From Shimia sp040370365 (GTDB lineage Bacteria > Pseudomonadota > Alphaproteobacteria > Rhodobacterales > Rhodobacteraceae), in contig NZ_BAABWQ010000001.1 of assembly GCF_040370365.1 (NCBI RefSeq), positions 1,054,001-1,118,000 of the forward strand: 64,000 nt of DNA, in the 5' to 3' direction. Made by a program: the position numbers and the translations under genes. The notes under the pieces are model-generated. The model was not told the DNA's origin. It saw only the letters and a list, made by a program, of their open reading frames with translations, and ran no database searches. This document shows positions 1-8,496 of this stretch, piece by piece; within the stretch, counting starts at the first letter, position 1, and the number at the start of each line of letters is the position of its first letter.

Positions 1-310
1 AGTGCGCGGTGTACTTCAGGCACCTGAAGGTGCGTCTTTCGTCATAGGCGACATCAAGATCGACGATAAGGAAATCCGTTTCGGCGGGCAGGTTGCAGAT
101 GGCATCCGGATCAAGGTTACAGGCCTTGCGCATAGGTTGGGACAGGCCCTCATAGAACCGGAAGATGGCTGCCTTGGCGATCCCGTGGTCGGCGGAGCGA
201 CCCCTACTCCGGAAGTTGGTCAGCTAAATCGTCTGCGCCGCATTTGATTTCGCAGATTGCCGGTTGGCCTGACCGGCAATCCAAACATCGCTTTTGATAC
301 AGGAGTGCAA
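1..310. other. Left edge, no confident gene
   Basis: No gene can be supported here. Both strands carry an open frame of about 75-80 codons running off the left edge. The minus-strand frame is open from 223 to the edge just after a TAG at 224-226. Its composition looks protein-like, but it has no ATG start and I do not recognise it. It could be a gene remnant next to the decayed cassette that follows. The last 10-15 bases carry the ribosome binding site AGGAG for the gene starting at 311. Confidence 0.25.
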
Positions 311-1828
311 ATGCTCACATCCATTGCAATCTATCCGCCATTGGCCTTCGCACGCGTCGGCTCCTCAAAGACACCTTGTGCGGCATTTTCTTGGCGCTCC
401 GCAAAACTGTCGCCTGATAAACCAGCCTCGACTACACTTCAACCGGAGGAGACGTTGTCTTTGTCCGAAGATGGTACAGTCTCTGCATCGGTGCCCAATG
501 AGGTCATTCTTAAGGATGAAGGAGGTGGTTTTCGTCCTGTATGTCCCTTCTTTGAACTTTGGGGGTCATGGGAGGAGGATGGAAATACGTTCGACGGCCC
601 TTTGACACCCGAGGTGCTCGAGCGTTTCGGACTGACGCTAAGCGACTTAACCTGGGGCGTGGCTATCGGAAACCTAAAGCCATACCACATCACATTGCGT
701 GAGAGTGATCGCATTTTAGCAAAGCGCGAATTGTCCGGTGATGACACGGCCCGTCATGAGATCTATGGCACTTCGCCTGAGGGGGGCGAACCCGTAATCG
801 CGCATCCTACGGGAATTCCTATGGGGGCGGTTCAGTTATCGAAACCTGATGATGCGTTCCCCGAGCTTAGGCTGCGCTTCTACGCGCCTGAAGGCGTAGT
901 ATACGGTCCACCGGATATCGACATGCGGATCGACAAGGCGCTGGCAGCCAACCCGGATGAAGAAAACAACATCTTGCCCTGGAGGGACCTGAACGTCCCT
1001 GAGGATCGACAAAGAGTGAATCCAAATTCGTCATGGGCAACCCATGACATGCAAACGACAGTTGTCCCGCCTTTGGGCGCTGGTGATCCTCGTCTCAATC
1101 CTAGCGGCCTTGTCGCTTCAATCCTTAACCGGGTAATAGGTCTAGTTGACGATGTTGGCGATGGCTTGGTGACCTGCCGGATCGGTGAATTGACAGCCCA
1201 GGCCCGGATCGCTGTGGGGCCACCAGATTTCGCGCCCATGAACCGCCCCATCGTCTCACTGCAAGATGGGCTAAGTGACCGCGAAACCCGCCAATCGGCC
1301 CGCGATGAAACGATCCCCGACGACGAACTAGAGACACTTGTCGCAGACATCTTCGAACGCGCATTGGAGACCTCTGACCTGATGAACAAGGACGCGCAAA
1401 ACTATCGGGCACGGAATACAAACCTTAGAAGCTAAAGAAATCCCGCCGGCGAAAGACTGGACCTGCCGAACCCGTCCCTCGATTTCGAAGCCAGCCCACA
1501 TAGCACACTTTGGCCGACGATCGACCAAGCGGCCTCGTCCGACCCAGCCCACCCCGTGACACCACAGAGCGTAGACGCAATGCCAGTGTCAATGTTGGGA
1601 CAACGCAAGCACCGTCGTTACAACGCCATAGAATACTTCCGCGATAGGCTTCGCGAAGAACCCGGTCTGATCGAGAAGTGGATTAGAATCCCGCGCGCCC
1701 CCGAGCGGTTCTATGACCGACGAATGCCTGCTTTGATGCGCGGGTCGGACAGTAACGCGATGCATCTGACCCGTCGTCAATATGATTTGATCCAACTGTG
1801 GGCCAAGCGCCAGAGAGAGGGATCATGA
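311..1828 (+). pseudogene. LodA/GoxA-like protein interrupted by one in-frame TAA
   Basis: The reading frame starts at ATG 311, seven to eight bases after AGGAG, and is open for 374 codons to a TAA at 1433-1435. It then stays open in the same frame for another 130 codons to TGA 1826-1828. The N-terminus (IYPPLAFARVGSS) resembles the start of LodA/GoxA quinone-cofactor amine oxidases (HPAIGIARVGNS type). The distal part ends with MPALMRGSD and LTRRQYDL, which I associate from memory with the C-terminal end of the same broad family. The two parts therefore look like one protein of about 505 residues cut by a nonsense codon. The end overlaps the radical SAM gene as ATGA. The truncated product is probably non-functional unless the stop is read through. 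Family assignment is from memory and moderate. Confidence 0.6.
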
Positions 1829-3135
1829 GCACGCTGCACCCTTTCCGTAGCCCCCAAGGAGCACATGTTCTACTGGTGGACGGCAGCCGCATCTATGACG
1901 TGGATGAAAAAGGTTTTGAGCAAGCACTTACGGGTTCAGTATCGATAGGATTACGTCAAGCCACGCAAAACAACTGCATTGATGAAGCACCTTATCAGCC
2001 CGGTGGGTTGCGAGCGCTGTCTCTCAACATCACGCAAGGCTGCAATATGAGTTGTAGTTATTGTTATGCGGATGAAGGTCGTTTTGGTGCCCATTCGCGA
2101 CTGATGTCGGTTGAAACGGCCCGCAAGGCCGCTGAACGTTTCATTGCTCAGGTGCCACCAGGGCAGGATGCGATGCTAGGCTATATGGGGGGCGAGCCGT
2201 TTCTCAATTCGCGTGTGCTGCATGAGGTTACACACTTCGCAGCCGAGAGCGCTGCGCAGAAAAACATCGCGCTACGTTTTTCTGTAACAACAAACGGCAC
2301 GCTTTTGCGCGATGAGGATGTCGCCTTATTGGGCGACTATCCGTTCAGTGTTGCGGTCAGCTTGGATGGCGGACGCGCCACAAACGACCTGCAGCGCCGA
2401 ATGCGTGGCGGACACAGCGCTTATGACCGGATCATAGCTGGGATTGGCAAGTTGATGTCAGCCCCACGTCGCCCGCGCCACATATCGCTGCGAGCAACTG
2501 TGACCCCGCGGTCTGGCGATCTGGTCCAAATGCTCGAGGACATGGTGGCACTCGGCGTGGATGAAGCAGGCTTCGCACCAGCGCTTGTCTCGCCCGATCC
2601 CAAAGACTCTTTTCAAGCTGCTGATTTTGAAAAATTGCTGACAGGTCTGATTGCCTGCGGAGAGCGCGCAAGAGAAGCACTACTGTCTCGCAGACGTTAT
2701 CCGTTCTCAAATTTCGAAACCGCGCTAGGGGAAATCCATCGGGGTAGCCACCGCCCATATCCCTGCGGGGCAGCTGCAGGCTATGCCAGCGTCAGTGCCG
2801 AGGAAGGGCTCTTCGGCTGTCACCGCGCGATCGACGATCCAGCCTTTGCTATCGGTTCGCTCGACGAAGGAACGGATCGCGATGCACAGCGCACCTTTCT
2901 CACAGAACGCCACGTGCTGCGACAAGAGCCTTATCGAACCTGCTGGGCTCGCTTCCTGTGCGGCGGCGGCTGTCATCAAGAGGTACTGGCACGCGGTCGT
3001 GTCGGATGTGACTACATTCGGGGTTGGCTAGAGTTTTGCTTGTCTTCCTATGCCGTCCTATCCAATCGCATACCTGCCTATTTTGATGCCCCTGAATCAT
3101 ATTTCGATACCGAGACCTTGGAGCAGAACCAATGA
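1825..3135 (+). CDS. Radical SAM/SPASM peptide or protein maturase
   Basis: The protein has 436 residues from ATG 1825, which overlaps the upstream stop as ATGA and follows GAGAGAGGG. The radical SAM motif CX3CX2C is C73-C77-C80 (CNMSCSYC), followed by the SAM-binding MGGEPF at 121-126. The C-terminal third has a SPASM-type cysteine set: C314, C332, C373, C379, C383, C395 and C405. This set would bind two auxiliary Fe-S clusters, as in anaerobic sulfatase maturases and QhpD. Such enzymes modify residues of a peptide or a partner protein, for example by thioether cross-links. The flanking coupled genes are the natural candidate substrates. The maturase itself looks intact although both neighbours are broken. 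The radical SAM/SPASM class is certain; the substrate is inferred. Confidence 0.88.
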   Translation: MSTLHPFRSPQGAHVLLVDGSRIYDVDEKGFEQALTGSVSIGLRQATQNNCIDEAPYQPGGLRALSLNITQGCNMSCSYCYADEGRFGAHSRLMSVETARKAAERFIAQVPPGQDAMLGYMGGEPFLNSRVLHEVTHFAAESAAQKNIALRFSVTTNGTLLRDEDVALLGDYPFSVAVSLDGGRATNDLQRRMRGGHSAYDRIIAGIGKLMSAPRRPRHISLRATVTPRSGDLVQMLEDMVALGVDEAGFAPALVSPDPKDSFQAADFEKLLTGLIACGERAREALLSRRRYPFSNFETALGEIHRGSHRPYPCGAAAGYASVSAEEGLFGCHRAIDDPAFAIGSLDEGTDRDAQRTFLTERHVLRQEPYRTCWARFLCGGGCHQEVLARGRVGCDYIRGWLEFCLSSYAVLSNRIPAYFDAPESYFDTETLEQNQ

Positions 3136-3926
3136 GCGAAGATCTAACCACCCGCAAAATCTATCCTCGCAACCTAACTGCCCGCGCTGAGAAGTGGGTG
3201 CGTGGTAACCCGATAACCGTGCGGCCCGAAAGCGGTGTGGACAATAGCTTCCCCGGCTTGGAATTCGACCAGCGCAACCTCGACAAGAGGTTTTTTCCCG
3301 GCCTCGAGTTCGAGTTCCACACCAGCCTTCCGCCGATCTTAAGGTCGGTCGACGATGCTCGCGCTGGCAGAGCGTTGCCGATTGATCAATCAGATACCGG
3401 AGAGATCTTTCCCGAAACAATCTATCTATGGGCTGTTTTTGGAACCTTCGGTACAATGGTAGGCCCACAGCAGCGGGTCGAGCGGTTTTCATTGCAAGAT
3501 AGCACCGGAGGGTTTGAAGCTTGGCGTGTCGTTCACGACCTCGAACCCGAAAGTGTGGCAGTCCTTCTCGCACCGCGGTCCGCAGAAGGCGGGATCGCGT
3601 TAGGCGCTGCCGCCCAGCTCGAGGCGGAAAACGCGCTTCAAGGTGGCACCGACCTAGTTCGCCGCGACGAGACCAATCGTCTTGTTTTTAGCGCCTGCCG
3701 ACTGCACGTGTTGGAACAGTTGATAAATTCCAAGGTCAGGAGGCACCGATTGCGATCTATTCGATGGCAACGTCAAATCATGCGGATGCGCCAAGAGGCA
3801 TGGAATTTCTTTACAGCGAGAACCGCTTCAACGTGGCCATTTCTCGGGCGCAGTGTCTGGCCATTTTGGTCGCGTCGCCTCAGGTTTTTGAGGCTGATTG
3901 TAAGACACCACGCCAAATGCAGTTGA
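3132..3926 (+). pseudogene. Truncated third gene of the radical SAM cassette
   Basis: ATG 3132 overlaps the maturase stop as ATGA, so the gene belongs to the same operon. The first about 185 residues look like a real protein (motifs ESGVDNSFPGLEFDQRNLDK and RFFPGLEFEF). After about base 3690 the frame degenerates into an Arg/Trp-rich tail, while another frame starts to encode a helicase tail. The open frame to 3926 is therefore a chimera: its natural C-terminus has been lost at a recombination or deletion junction. I cannot name the family. From its place next to a SPASM maturase it may be the modified partner or the second half of a split LodA-like oxidase, but this is inference. Confidence 0.6.
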
Positions 3927-3976
3927 TCAATGCATTCTGCCGGTGTCTTGAGATGAGTCAGGAAATCGAGACTTGA
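3692..3976 (+). pseudogene. C-terminal tail of a superfamily I helicase (remnant)
   Basis: The frame opens after a TAG at 3689-3691 and ends at TGA 3974-3976. It encodes VGTVDKFQGQEAPIAIYSMA, then a segment with RFNVAISRAQ and CLAILVASPQVF. These are the last motifs (V and VI) of UvrD/Dna2-like superfamily I helicases: VDKFQGQE and NVAISRA are very characteristic. No start codon, Walker A or other upstream helicase motifs are present, so about 90 residues of a much larger protein survive. The piece sits directly at the point where the preceding cassette gene loses its own sequence, marking a deletion or recombination scar. Confidence 0.8.
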
Positions 3977-4176
3977 AGCTTTCACAAGCTGCAACAACGC
4001 GTTGGCGTCAGACCAAAGTGTGCAGCAGCCCAATTACGCATGCTTCCCGTCATGAATGTAGAACGACAAGTCGGCCCCTTGCTGACTTCCAGTACGAGGT
4101 CAATTGCTGCAGCGCAGCTTCTCCAAGCCTGCCGTTCATTCGCTTCCAGACAGAGAGCCAAATACATGTCCGATGT

Positions 4177-4515
4177 CTATCTATCAAACCGTCCCTTTGG
4201 TTTTCCCAAGCGTGGAGGAAGGGATCGCAGCTTGTGCGTGGTCTTAGGTTTAGGCTTTTTCAGCGGGTTGGCCTCTATCTCTCGCCGACCTAGTTCGGTT
4301 ATCCGATAGCCACAAGTTTCGAACCATTTGTTGATACCAGCCTCGATCATCCTCCAACCTTCAAGATCGGAAAGCGTTTTATTACCGATACCGGGCGATA
4401 ACTTGTTGCGAGAGACAAATATCAACTCCCCGTTACTGCGAGAATTCTCGTAGTCGCATTCTTCGCGTAGCTTTCGGAGTGCATCGAAGTGCCGCTTGGT
4501 AAGTTCGGGGTTCAT
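4177..4515 (-). CDS. Small hypothetical protein, possibly winged-helix
   Basis: The ORF has 112 codons from ATG 4515; an alternative GTG start lies at 4530 but lacks a clear Shine-Dalgarno, whereas GAG precedes the ATG. I do not recognise a family. The body has alternating helical stretches, then WFETCGYRITELGRREIE, where GYRITELGR resembles the hairpin end of many winged-helix proteins (the ...YxLTxxGR pattern). The C-terminus is rich in Lys, Arg and Pro (KKPKPKTTHK), which fits nucleic-acid contact. It sits alone between the broken cassette and the TIR gene. A coding role is likely; DNA binding is only suggested. Confidence 0.5.
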   Translation of the reverse strand: MNPELTKRHFDALRKLREECDYENSRSNGELIFVSRNKLSPGIGNKTLSDLEGWRMIEAGINKWFETCGYRITELGRREIEANPLKKPKPKTTHKLRSLPPRLGKPKGRFDR

Positions 4516-4682
4516 CTCTAAACTCGCCACTTTTTGAAAATGAATGTCGCAGAACGAACGATAATGGAGCGCAGGCCCGCTGCAAACTCACCGCATATCT
4601 CAAGGCCCCATTTCAGATTGAGCCGTTCTCGAAAGCATGGTTCCCGGGAGATTTTGGCTTCCGTTTCGTGCCCATGACCCGA

Positions 4683-5396
4683 CTAAACGGCTACCAATTC
4701 AGCGATTTTTGTCGCGACTTCGGCCATCGTCTCTTCAGCGGTACTCAGACCGGCTCGGGAGGCGAGCAAGAGGCTAACCTTCTCAAGGTCTTCATAGGTC
4801 GTTCCATGTGCAACCGGGATTAGCCGCTCGCGCCGAAGGAGTGCCGAAAGCTCTTTGTCTGCGACGCCTTCAGCGGGAAGGCGCCTTAGCATGGCTGGAG
4901 TCACCAGAACGATGCCGACACGCGAATTCACCAAACCTTTGTCGATAGCACGCATCATCGGCACACCTAGGCCAAGATCTTTCTCGCTGAACCATACGCG
5001 GACACCTGATGCTTCCAACAGATCATGCAATTCCTTCGCTGATCCCTGCCTGTCGTCCCACGCGTGGCAAAGAAACACATCTCGAAGGTCAGGCTGCGAG
5101 ACTGCTAGGCTCTCTACGTTTTCTCGAACTGGTGTAAGTGTTCGCACTTGGGCCGGTGTATAGACAACAGACGAACCTGCTCGTGACCAACGTGGCTTCG
5201 CGGTGCCATTGCCTCCACCACCGCCACTTCGCCTGTTTCTTGATGATGAGTAGGATGGGGTGGAATATGACGCGGTTGAATAGGAACTATATCCCCCATA
5301 GCCGCGAGAACGACCACCACGACACGCAGGGCAGTTCGCGGCGCCACTAGCGGTACGGTGGCCATTTACTGGTGCTGTGCATTGTACCATATTCAT
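4683..5396 (-). CDS. TIR-domain protein with Cys-rich N-terminus and Gly/Ser/Tyr linker
   Basis: The protein has 237 residues. Residues 6-25 carry CTAPVNGHRTASGAANCPAC, a short zinc-finger-like element with C6, C22, C25 and possibly H13. A low-complexity Gly/Ser/Tyr/Arg linker spans about 27-70. A TIR domain follows from about 105 to 235: DVFLCHAWDDR (strand A and box 1), VRVWFSEKDLGLG with Glu138 at the position of the catalytic Glu of TIR NADases, and GIVLVTPAMLRR. Bacterial TIR proteins commonly act in antiphage defence as NAD-degrading effectors. Its neighbours (HNH, ImmA/IrrE, ExoI-like) fit that setting. No partner sensor gene is adjacent, so the activating signal is unknown; the Cys-rich tip may be the sensing or anchoring part. 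Confidence 0.85.
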   Translation of the reverse strand: MNMVQCTAPVNGHRTASGAANCPACRGGRSRGYGGYSSYSTASYSTPSYSSSRNRRSGGGGGNGTAKPRWSRAGSSVVYTPAQVRTLTPVRENVESLAVSQPDLRDVFLCHAWDDRQGSAKELHDLLEASGVRVWFSEKDLGLGVPMMRAIDKGLVNSRVGIVLVTPAMLRRLPAEGVADKELSALLRRERLIPVAHGTTYEDLEKVSLLLASRAGLSTAEETMAEVATKIAELVAV

Positions 5397-5508
5397 CCCT
5401 TATCTTGGTAGGTGCATGGAAGTTTCGGTTTATTGACTGGTATTTACGAAATTGGCCCCAACTTGGTAGGATCAGCTCAATTCGCGTAGATTCATCGTTT
5501 GCGGGCAA

Positions 5509-5787
5509 TCACCAAAAGCTCCGACGCTTTGACTTGGCTGGCATTTTATCTGACTTTCGGCGATTGGCAGCCGTTTGCAGCGCTTGCAGGTTTCGCCGAC
5601 TGTCAGATCCTCCCTTAGAAGACGGCTTGATGTGATCAACCTGCCAACCCATCGGGCTATTTCTACCATATGCAGCCTTGTAGATCACATTTCCCTTTGA
5701 ATCTCTTCTATATTGATTTGGGTTTTTCCCGCGAACAGGTGCCGCTTTCCCCCAGACGTGTTCGATATCGCTTTTCTTGATCGGCAT
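5509..5787 (-). CDS. Small HNH endonuclease
   Basis: The protein has 92 residues from ATG 5787, behind AAGGACA. A longer in-frame extension upstream overlaps the DUF2188 gene and is probably not translated. The core is MGWQVDHIKPSSKGGSDSRR followed by NLQALQTAANRRKSD, a compact HNH fold: the DH pair supplies the metal ligand and general base, with the Asn and the last conserved position downstream. Similar stand-alone HNH proteins occur in phage, restriction and toxin loci and cut DNA with a divalent metal. It lies 34 bases after a DUF2188 gene on the same strand, so the two probably share a transcript. Whether it is defensive or a toxin is not visible. Confidence 0.8.
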   Translation of the reverse strand: MPIKKSDIEHVWGKAAPVRGKNPNQYRRDSKGNVIYKAAYGRNSPMGWQVDHIKPSSKGGSDSRRNLQALQTAANRRKSDKMPAKSKRRSFW

Positions 5788-5821
5788 AGCCGTTGTCCTT
5801 TTGTTAAATTTAGCCTGCAGG

Positions 5822-6046
5822 TCAACCTTTGGGTGGGTAGGGATCATTGCCATGTGAGTCTCGGGCGCGGATCTGACCATTGCGTCCGTGAATAAGAAGC
5901 TCTGACCCCTGATTTTGCGAGATGCTCCGTCCCGCATCAATTGCTTGCTGCTGTGTTGCGTGGACTGATGTCGCCCGCTGGGCCCCAGCCCCGCGAACTG
6001 CCCATCCATTTTCATGAGGTACAATATGCTGGTTTCGTTTCGACAT
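5822..6046 (-). CDS. DUF2188 family protein
   Basis: The protein has 74 residues. The sequence MSKRNQHIVPHENGWAVRGA, with a later Gln/Ala helix (THQ-like QQAIDAGRSI) and SELLIHGRNGQIRARDSHGN, matches the DUF2188 pattern: two repeats of a beta-hairpin with xxHVVPxxxGWAVR and a C-terminal IRxRDSxGxDP segment. The molecular function of DUF2188 is unknown to me. It is the first gene of a two-gene minus-strand unit with the HNH nuclease and is divergent from the XRE/ImmA operon. Small size, location and pairing with a nuclease make an accessory role in DNA processing or immunity plausible but unproven. Confidence 0.8.
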   Translation of the reverse strand: MSKRNQHIVPHENGWAVRGAGAQRATSVHATQQQAIDAGRSISQNQGSELLIHGRNGQIRARDSHGNDPYPPKG

Positions 6047-6126
6047 TTTCTTTCCTTCTTTCAGTCTGATCCGAAGTTTTCGAATCTCATGATCGGAAGT
6101 TGCATGGTTAACTGGAAGTTGTCAAT

Positions 6127-6166
6127 GTAAACATTTATATGTTTACTATGCAAACATTTGTTTGCA
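6127..6166. promoter_or_regulatory. Two perfect palindromes upstream of the XRE gene
   Basis: GTAAACATTTATATGTTTAC (6127-6146) and TGCAAACATTTGTTTGCA (6149-6166) are both perfect palindromes sharing an AAACAT-type half-site. Their centres are 21 bp apart, two helical turns. They lie in the divergent region between the DUF2188 and XRE genes, 40 bp before the preferred XRE start. Autoregulatory binding by the XRE protein, possibly covering both promoters, is the simplest reading. Confidence 0.7.
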
Positions 6167-6204
6167 ATATTGACACGCTTAGGTTTCACAAGGTAACAGT
6201 GTCT

Positions 6205-6561
6205 ATGTCCAGAAATACAATCTATATGGCCTTTGGAGACAATATGTCGTCAAGGCGAAAACAGCTCAACCTGACACAAAATGACCTAGCAACGCGGACT
6301 GGTCTCTCACGTGCGTCGATAGCAAACATGGAGCGAGGCCACCAAAATGTCGCGCTTCACCACCTGTACGCCATAGCCTCGGCCTTAAATGTTGCGAGTG
6401 TTTCGGATTTGTTGCCTTCGTTAAAAACAGTTGCGAAAACTCAAGAGGAGGACGATATGCTACCAACAAATGAAGCCCTGTCAGACACAAGCAGAGCAAG
6501 CGTCAACGATTTGATTAGAAAAGCTTTGAAACAGGGTGACCAAAAGAGACAGGGACGATGA
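6205..6561 (+). CDS. XRE-family transcriptional regulator
   Basis: The preferred start is ATG 6205 (118 residues); a GTG six bases upstream, closer to AAGG, is possible. Frames reaching further back run into the operator palindromes and are unlikely. A Cro/C1-type helix-turn-helix occupies roughly residues 12-65: RRKQLNLTQNDLATRTGLSR, then ASIANMERGHQNVALHHLYA, the typical recognition helix and IExG-like turn. The C-terminal part is acidic and polar. Its stop overlaps the ATG of the ImmA/IrrE gene (ATGA). XRE regulators paired with ImmA proteases control mobile elements and damage-responsive genes; cleavage by the partner would relieve repression. Target genes probably include this operon. 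Confidence 0.88.
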   Translation: MSRNTIYMAFGDNMSSRRKQLNLTQNDLATRTGLSRASIANMERGHQNVALHHLYAIASALNVASVSDLLPSLKTVAKTQEEDDMLPTNEALSDTSRASVNDLIRKALKQGDQKRQGR

Positions 6562-7079
6562 CGCCCGATAAGAAACGGGCAAGGGAAGCTGCGCAAGTGG
6601 TGCTAGAGGAATTTGGCATCAAACGCATTCCCGTACCCGTTGAGCGAATAATAAAATCCAAGAATATTATGCTAGAGTATGCCCCGCTTGATGAAGAACT
6701 GTCCGGAATGGCGCACACTCAAGATGGGATTTCTATAATCGGCATCAATGCCTTGCACCATCCAAACCGTCAGCGTTTTTCGGCAGCGCATGAGTTGGGA
6801 CATCACGTTTTACATGCAGCAGAGATAAAAGAAACAGTTCATGTTTCCAAAGGCCTGCGCGCATTGAGGCGCGATCCTGTATCTTCTCAAGGCAGCGACC
6901 CTTTGGAAATTGACGCCAATACATTTGCTTCGGAACTCTTGATGCCTGAAAAATTCTTACTCGAAGAAATTGGACCGGATGGTTTGGATATGGAAGACGA
7001 AACAAGTGTTGAGAAACTGGCAAAAAGATTCCGCGTTAGTGTTGCAGCAATGAAGTTCCGCCTAGGTGGTCTGATATGA
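6558..7079 (+). CDS. ImmA/IrrE family metallopeptidase
   Basis: The protein has 173 residues. The zinc site is HELGHHVLH, with H78, E79 and H82 forming HExxH, and the downstream DANTFASELLMP segment supplies the third ligand region typical of the family (ExNxFAxxLLMP). The N-terminus (LEEFGIKRIPVPVERIIKSK) also fits. ImmA and IrrE cleave XRE-type repressors, as in ICEBs1 and the Deinococcus DdrO system. The gene is coupled by ATGA to the XRE gene and is followed after 10 bases by the ExoI-like gene, so the three probably form one operon. That arrangement suggests that a damage or infection signal releases repression of the nuclease. Confidence 0.92.
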   Translation: MTPDKKRAREAAQVVLEEFGIKRIPVPVERIIKSKNIMLEYAPLDEELSGMAHTQDGISIIGINALHHPNRQRFSAAHELGHHVLHAAEIKETVHVSKGLRALRRDPVSSQGSDPLEIDANTFASELLMPEKFLLEEIGPDGLDMEDETSVEKLAKRFRVSVAAMKFRLGGLI

Positions 7080-7089
7080 GGTAATTTTA

Positions 7090-8496
7090 TTGGCCTTTGT
7101 ATTCTTTGATACTGAGACAACTGGGCTCCACAAGGGCTTCGACCAGATCGTCCACTTTGCAGCGATCAAAACCGATGAAAATCTCAGTGAGATCGAGCGG
7201 TTCGAGATCCGTTCTAGGCTTAACCCGAACGTTGTTCCACACCCCGAGGCATTAGCAGTCAACGGATTGCCAATAGAACAGCTCATCAACAAAGAGCAGC
7301 CATCTCACTATGAAATGATGCGGAATGTGGAGGCGAAACTGTATAGTTGGTCGCCTTCCATTTTCCTCGGGTATAACTCTATCAAGTTTGATGAAGAAAT
7401 GCTCCGGTACGCGCTATTTCAAACTCTTCATCCAGCCTATTTGACCAGTTTTCATAACAACGGAAGAAATGATGTCTTGTCATTAGCTTTGGCTGCTTAC
7501 GCCATCGCCCAAGATGCTATTGCAGTCTCGTTGCGGGACGATGGGACACCCATCTTTCGCCTCGCCGAGTTAGCAGCAGCAAATGGAATATCTGCAAGCA
7601 GCGCTCATAACGCGATGTCTGATGCAGAAACAACGCTCTTTCTATGTAAGAGAATTATGCGGCAATGCCCGGAGCTATGGCAGCGCTTTGTGCGCTTCTC
7701 GAGCAAAGCAGCTGTTTCAGAGTTCATTTCAACTGAAGAAGGATTTCTTCTGACAGAGATTTATAAGAACAGAGCCTATCACACGCCGGTTGCGTTCATT
7801 GGAGAAGACCCAAACCCTGGAAATGGGCGACTTTGCATCGACTTGCGGTTGAACTTTGATGAACTTGCATCATTGACCGCTCAGGAGCTGCATGCGTTTC
7901 TGTCGCGCAAACCTTGCCCTATCCGAAAAATCCAAACAAACACGGGTCCAACTTTAACCCCTCTCTGGGAGGCCGAGGAAGGCTTGCTGGGAGACCTTGG
8001 CATCGACGCGTTAGAAGATCGAGCCAGTACGATAGCTGATGACGACAAGTTGAAGCATCGGTTAGTTGAGGTTTACTCAAATAGCCGCGAACCATTCGCA
8101 GAACCCACACATATCGAAGAAAAACTGCACGGCATCTGGCTAAGCGATGCAGACTCAGCGCGTGCACGCCAGTTCCATAAGGCACCATGGCCTGACAGGT
8201 ACGAAATCATCCAGGCTATGGAGGATGAGCGGTTGCGCGAATTTGGAACGCGCTTGATATTTTTTGAAGCCCGCTCTTGTTTGCCTAAAGAAGTCGTTGA
8301 CCGACTAGATCGTGAGACTGCAGAGCGGCTGGCACATCCAGACGACAAACCAATGTCATTGAAGCGGTGTCTCGACGAAATCCGTAAGTTGGAAGAGACC
8401 AGAAATGGCGATCAGCCGATGCCTGACATTTTGAATGGATTTCGAGAATACGTCACGAACCGCAAAGCAAGGGTTTCCGCATTCTTGAATGGATGA
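7090..8496 (+). CDS. sbcB: ExoI (SbcB)-family 3'-5' DNA exonuclease
   Basis: The protein has 468 residues, close to the 475 of E. coli exonuclease I. Translation starts at TTG 7090, with GAGGT about eight bases upstream at the end of the ImmA gene. The DEDD nuclease fold is visible: FDTETTGL (D7, E9), LGYNSIKFDEEMLRYALF (second acidic motif), RLAELAAANGI and SAHNAMSDAETTL (last motif). The C-terminal half follows the ExoI pattern, for example KPCPIRKIQTN and IWLSDADSARARQFH. ExoI degrades single-stranded DNA from the 3' end. Placement downstream of an XRE/ImmA pair in an island makes this an accessory, regulated copy rather than an ordinary repair gene. Confidence 0.82.
   Translation: MAFVFFDTETTGLHKGFDQIVHFAAIKTDENLSEIERFEIRSRLNPNVVPHPEALAVNGLPIEQLINKEQPSHYEMMRNVEAKLYSWSPSIFLGYNSIKFDEEMLRYALFQTLHPAYLTSFHNNGRNDVLSLALAAYAIAQDAIAVSLRDDGTPIFRLAELAAANGISASSAHNAMSDAETTLFLCKRIMRQCPELWQRFVRFSSKAAVSEFISTEEGFLLTEIYKNRAYHTPVAFIGEDPNPGNGRLCIDLRLNFDELASLTAQELHAFLSRKPCPIRKIQTNTGPTLTPLWEAEEGLLGDLGIDALEDRASTIADDDKLKHRLVEVYSNSREPFAEPTHIEEKLHGIWLSDADSARARQFHKAPWPDRYEIIQAMEDERLREFGTRLIFFEARSCLPKEVVDRLDRETAERLAHPDDKPMSLKRCLDEIRKLEETRNGDQPMPDILNGFREYVTNRKARVSAFLNG

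Noticed and set aside
5790..6024. N-terminal extension of the HNH nuclease to 171 residues
   Set aside because: The extension overlaps the DUF2188 gene in another frame; a good ribosome binding site precedes the internal ATG 5787.
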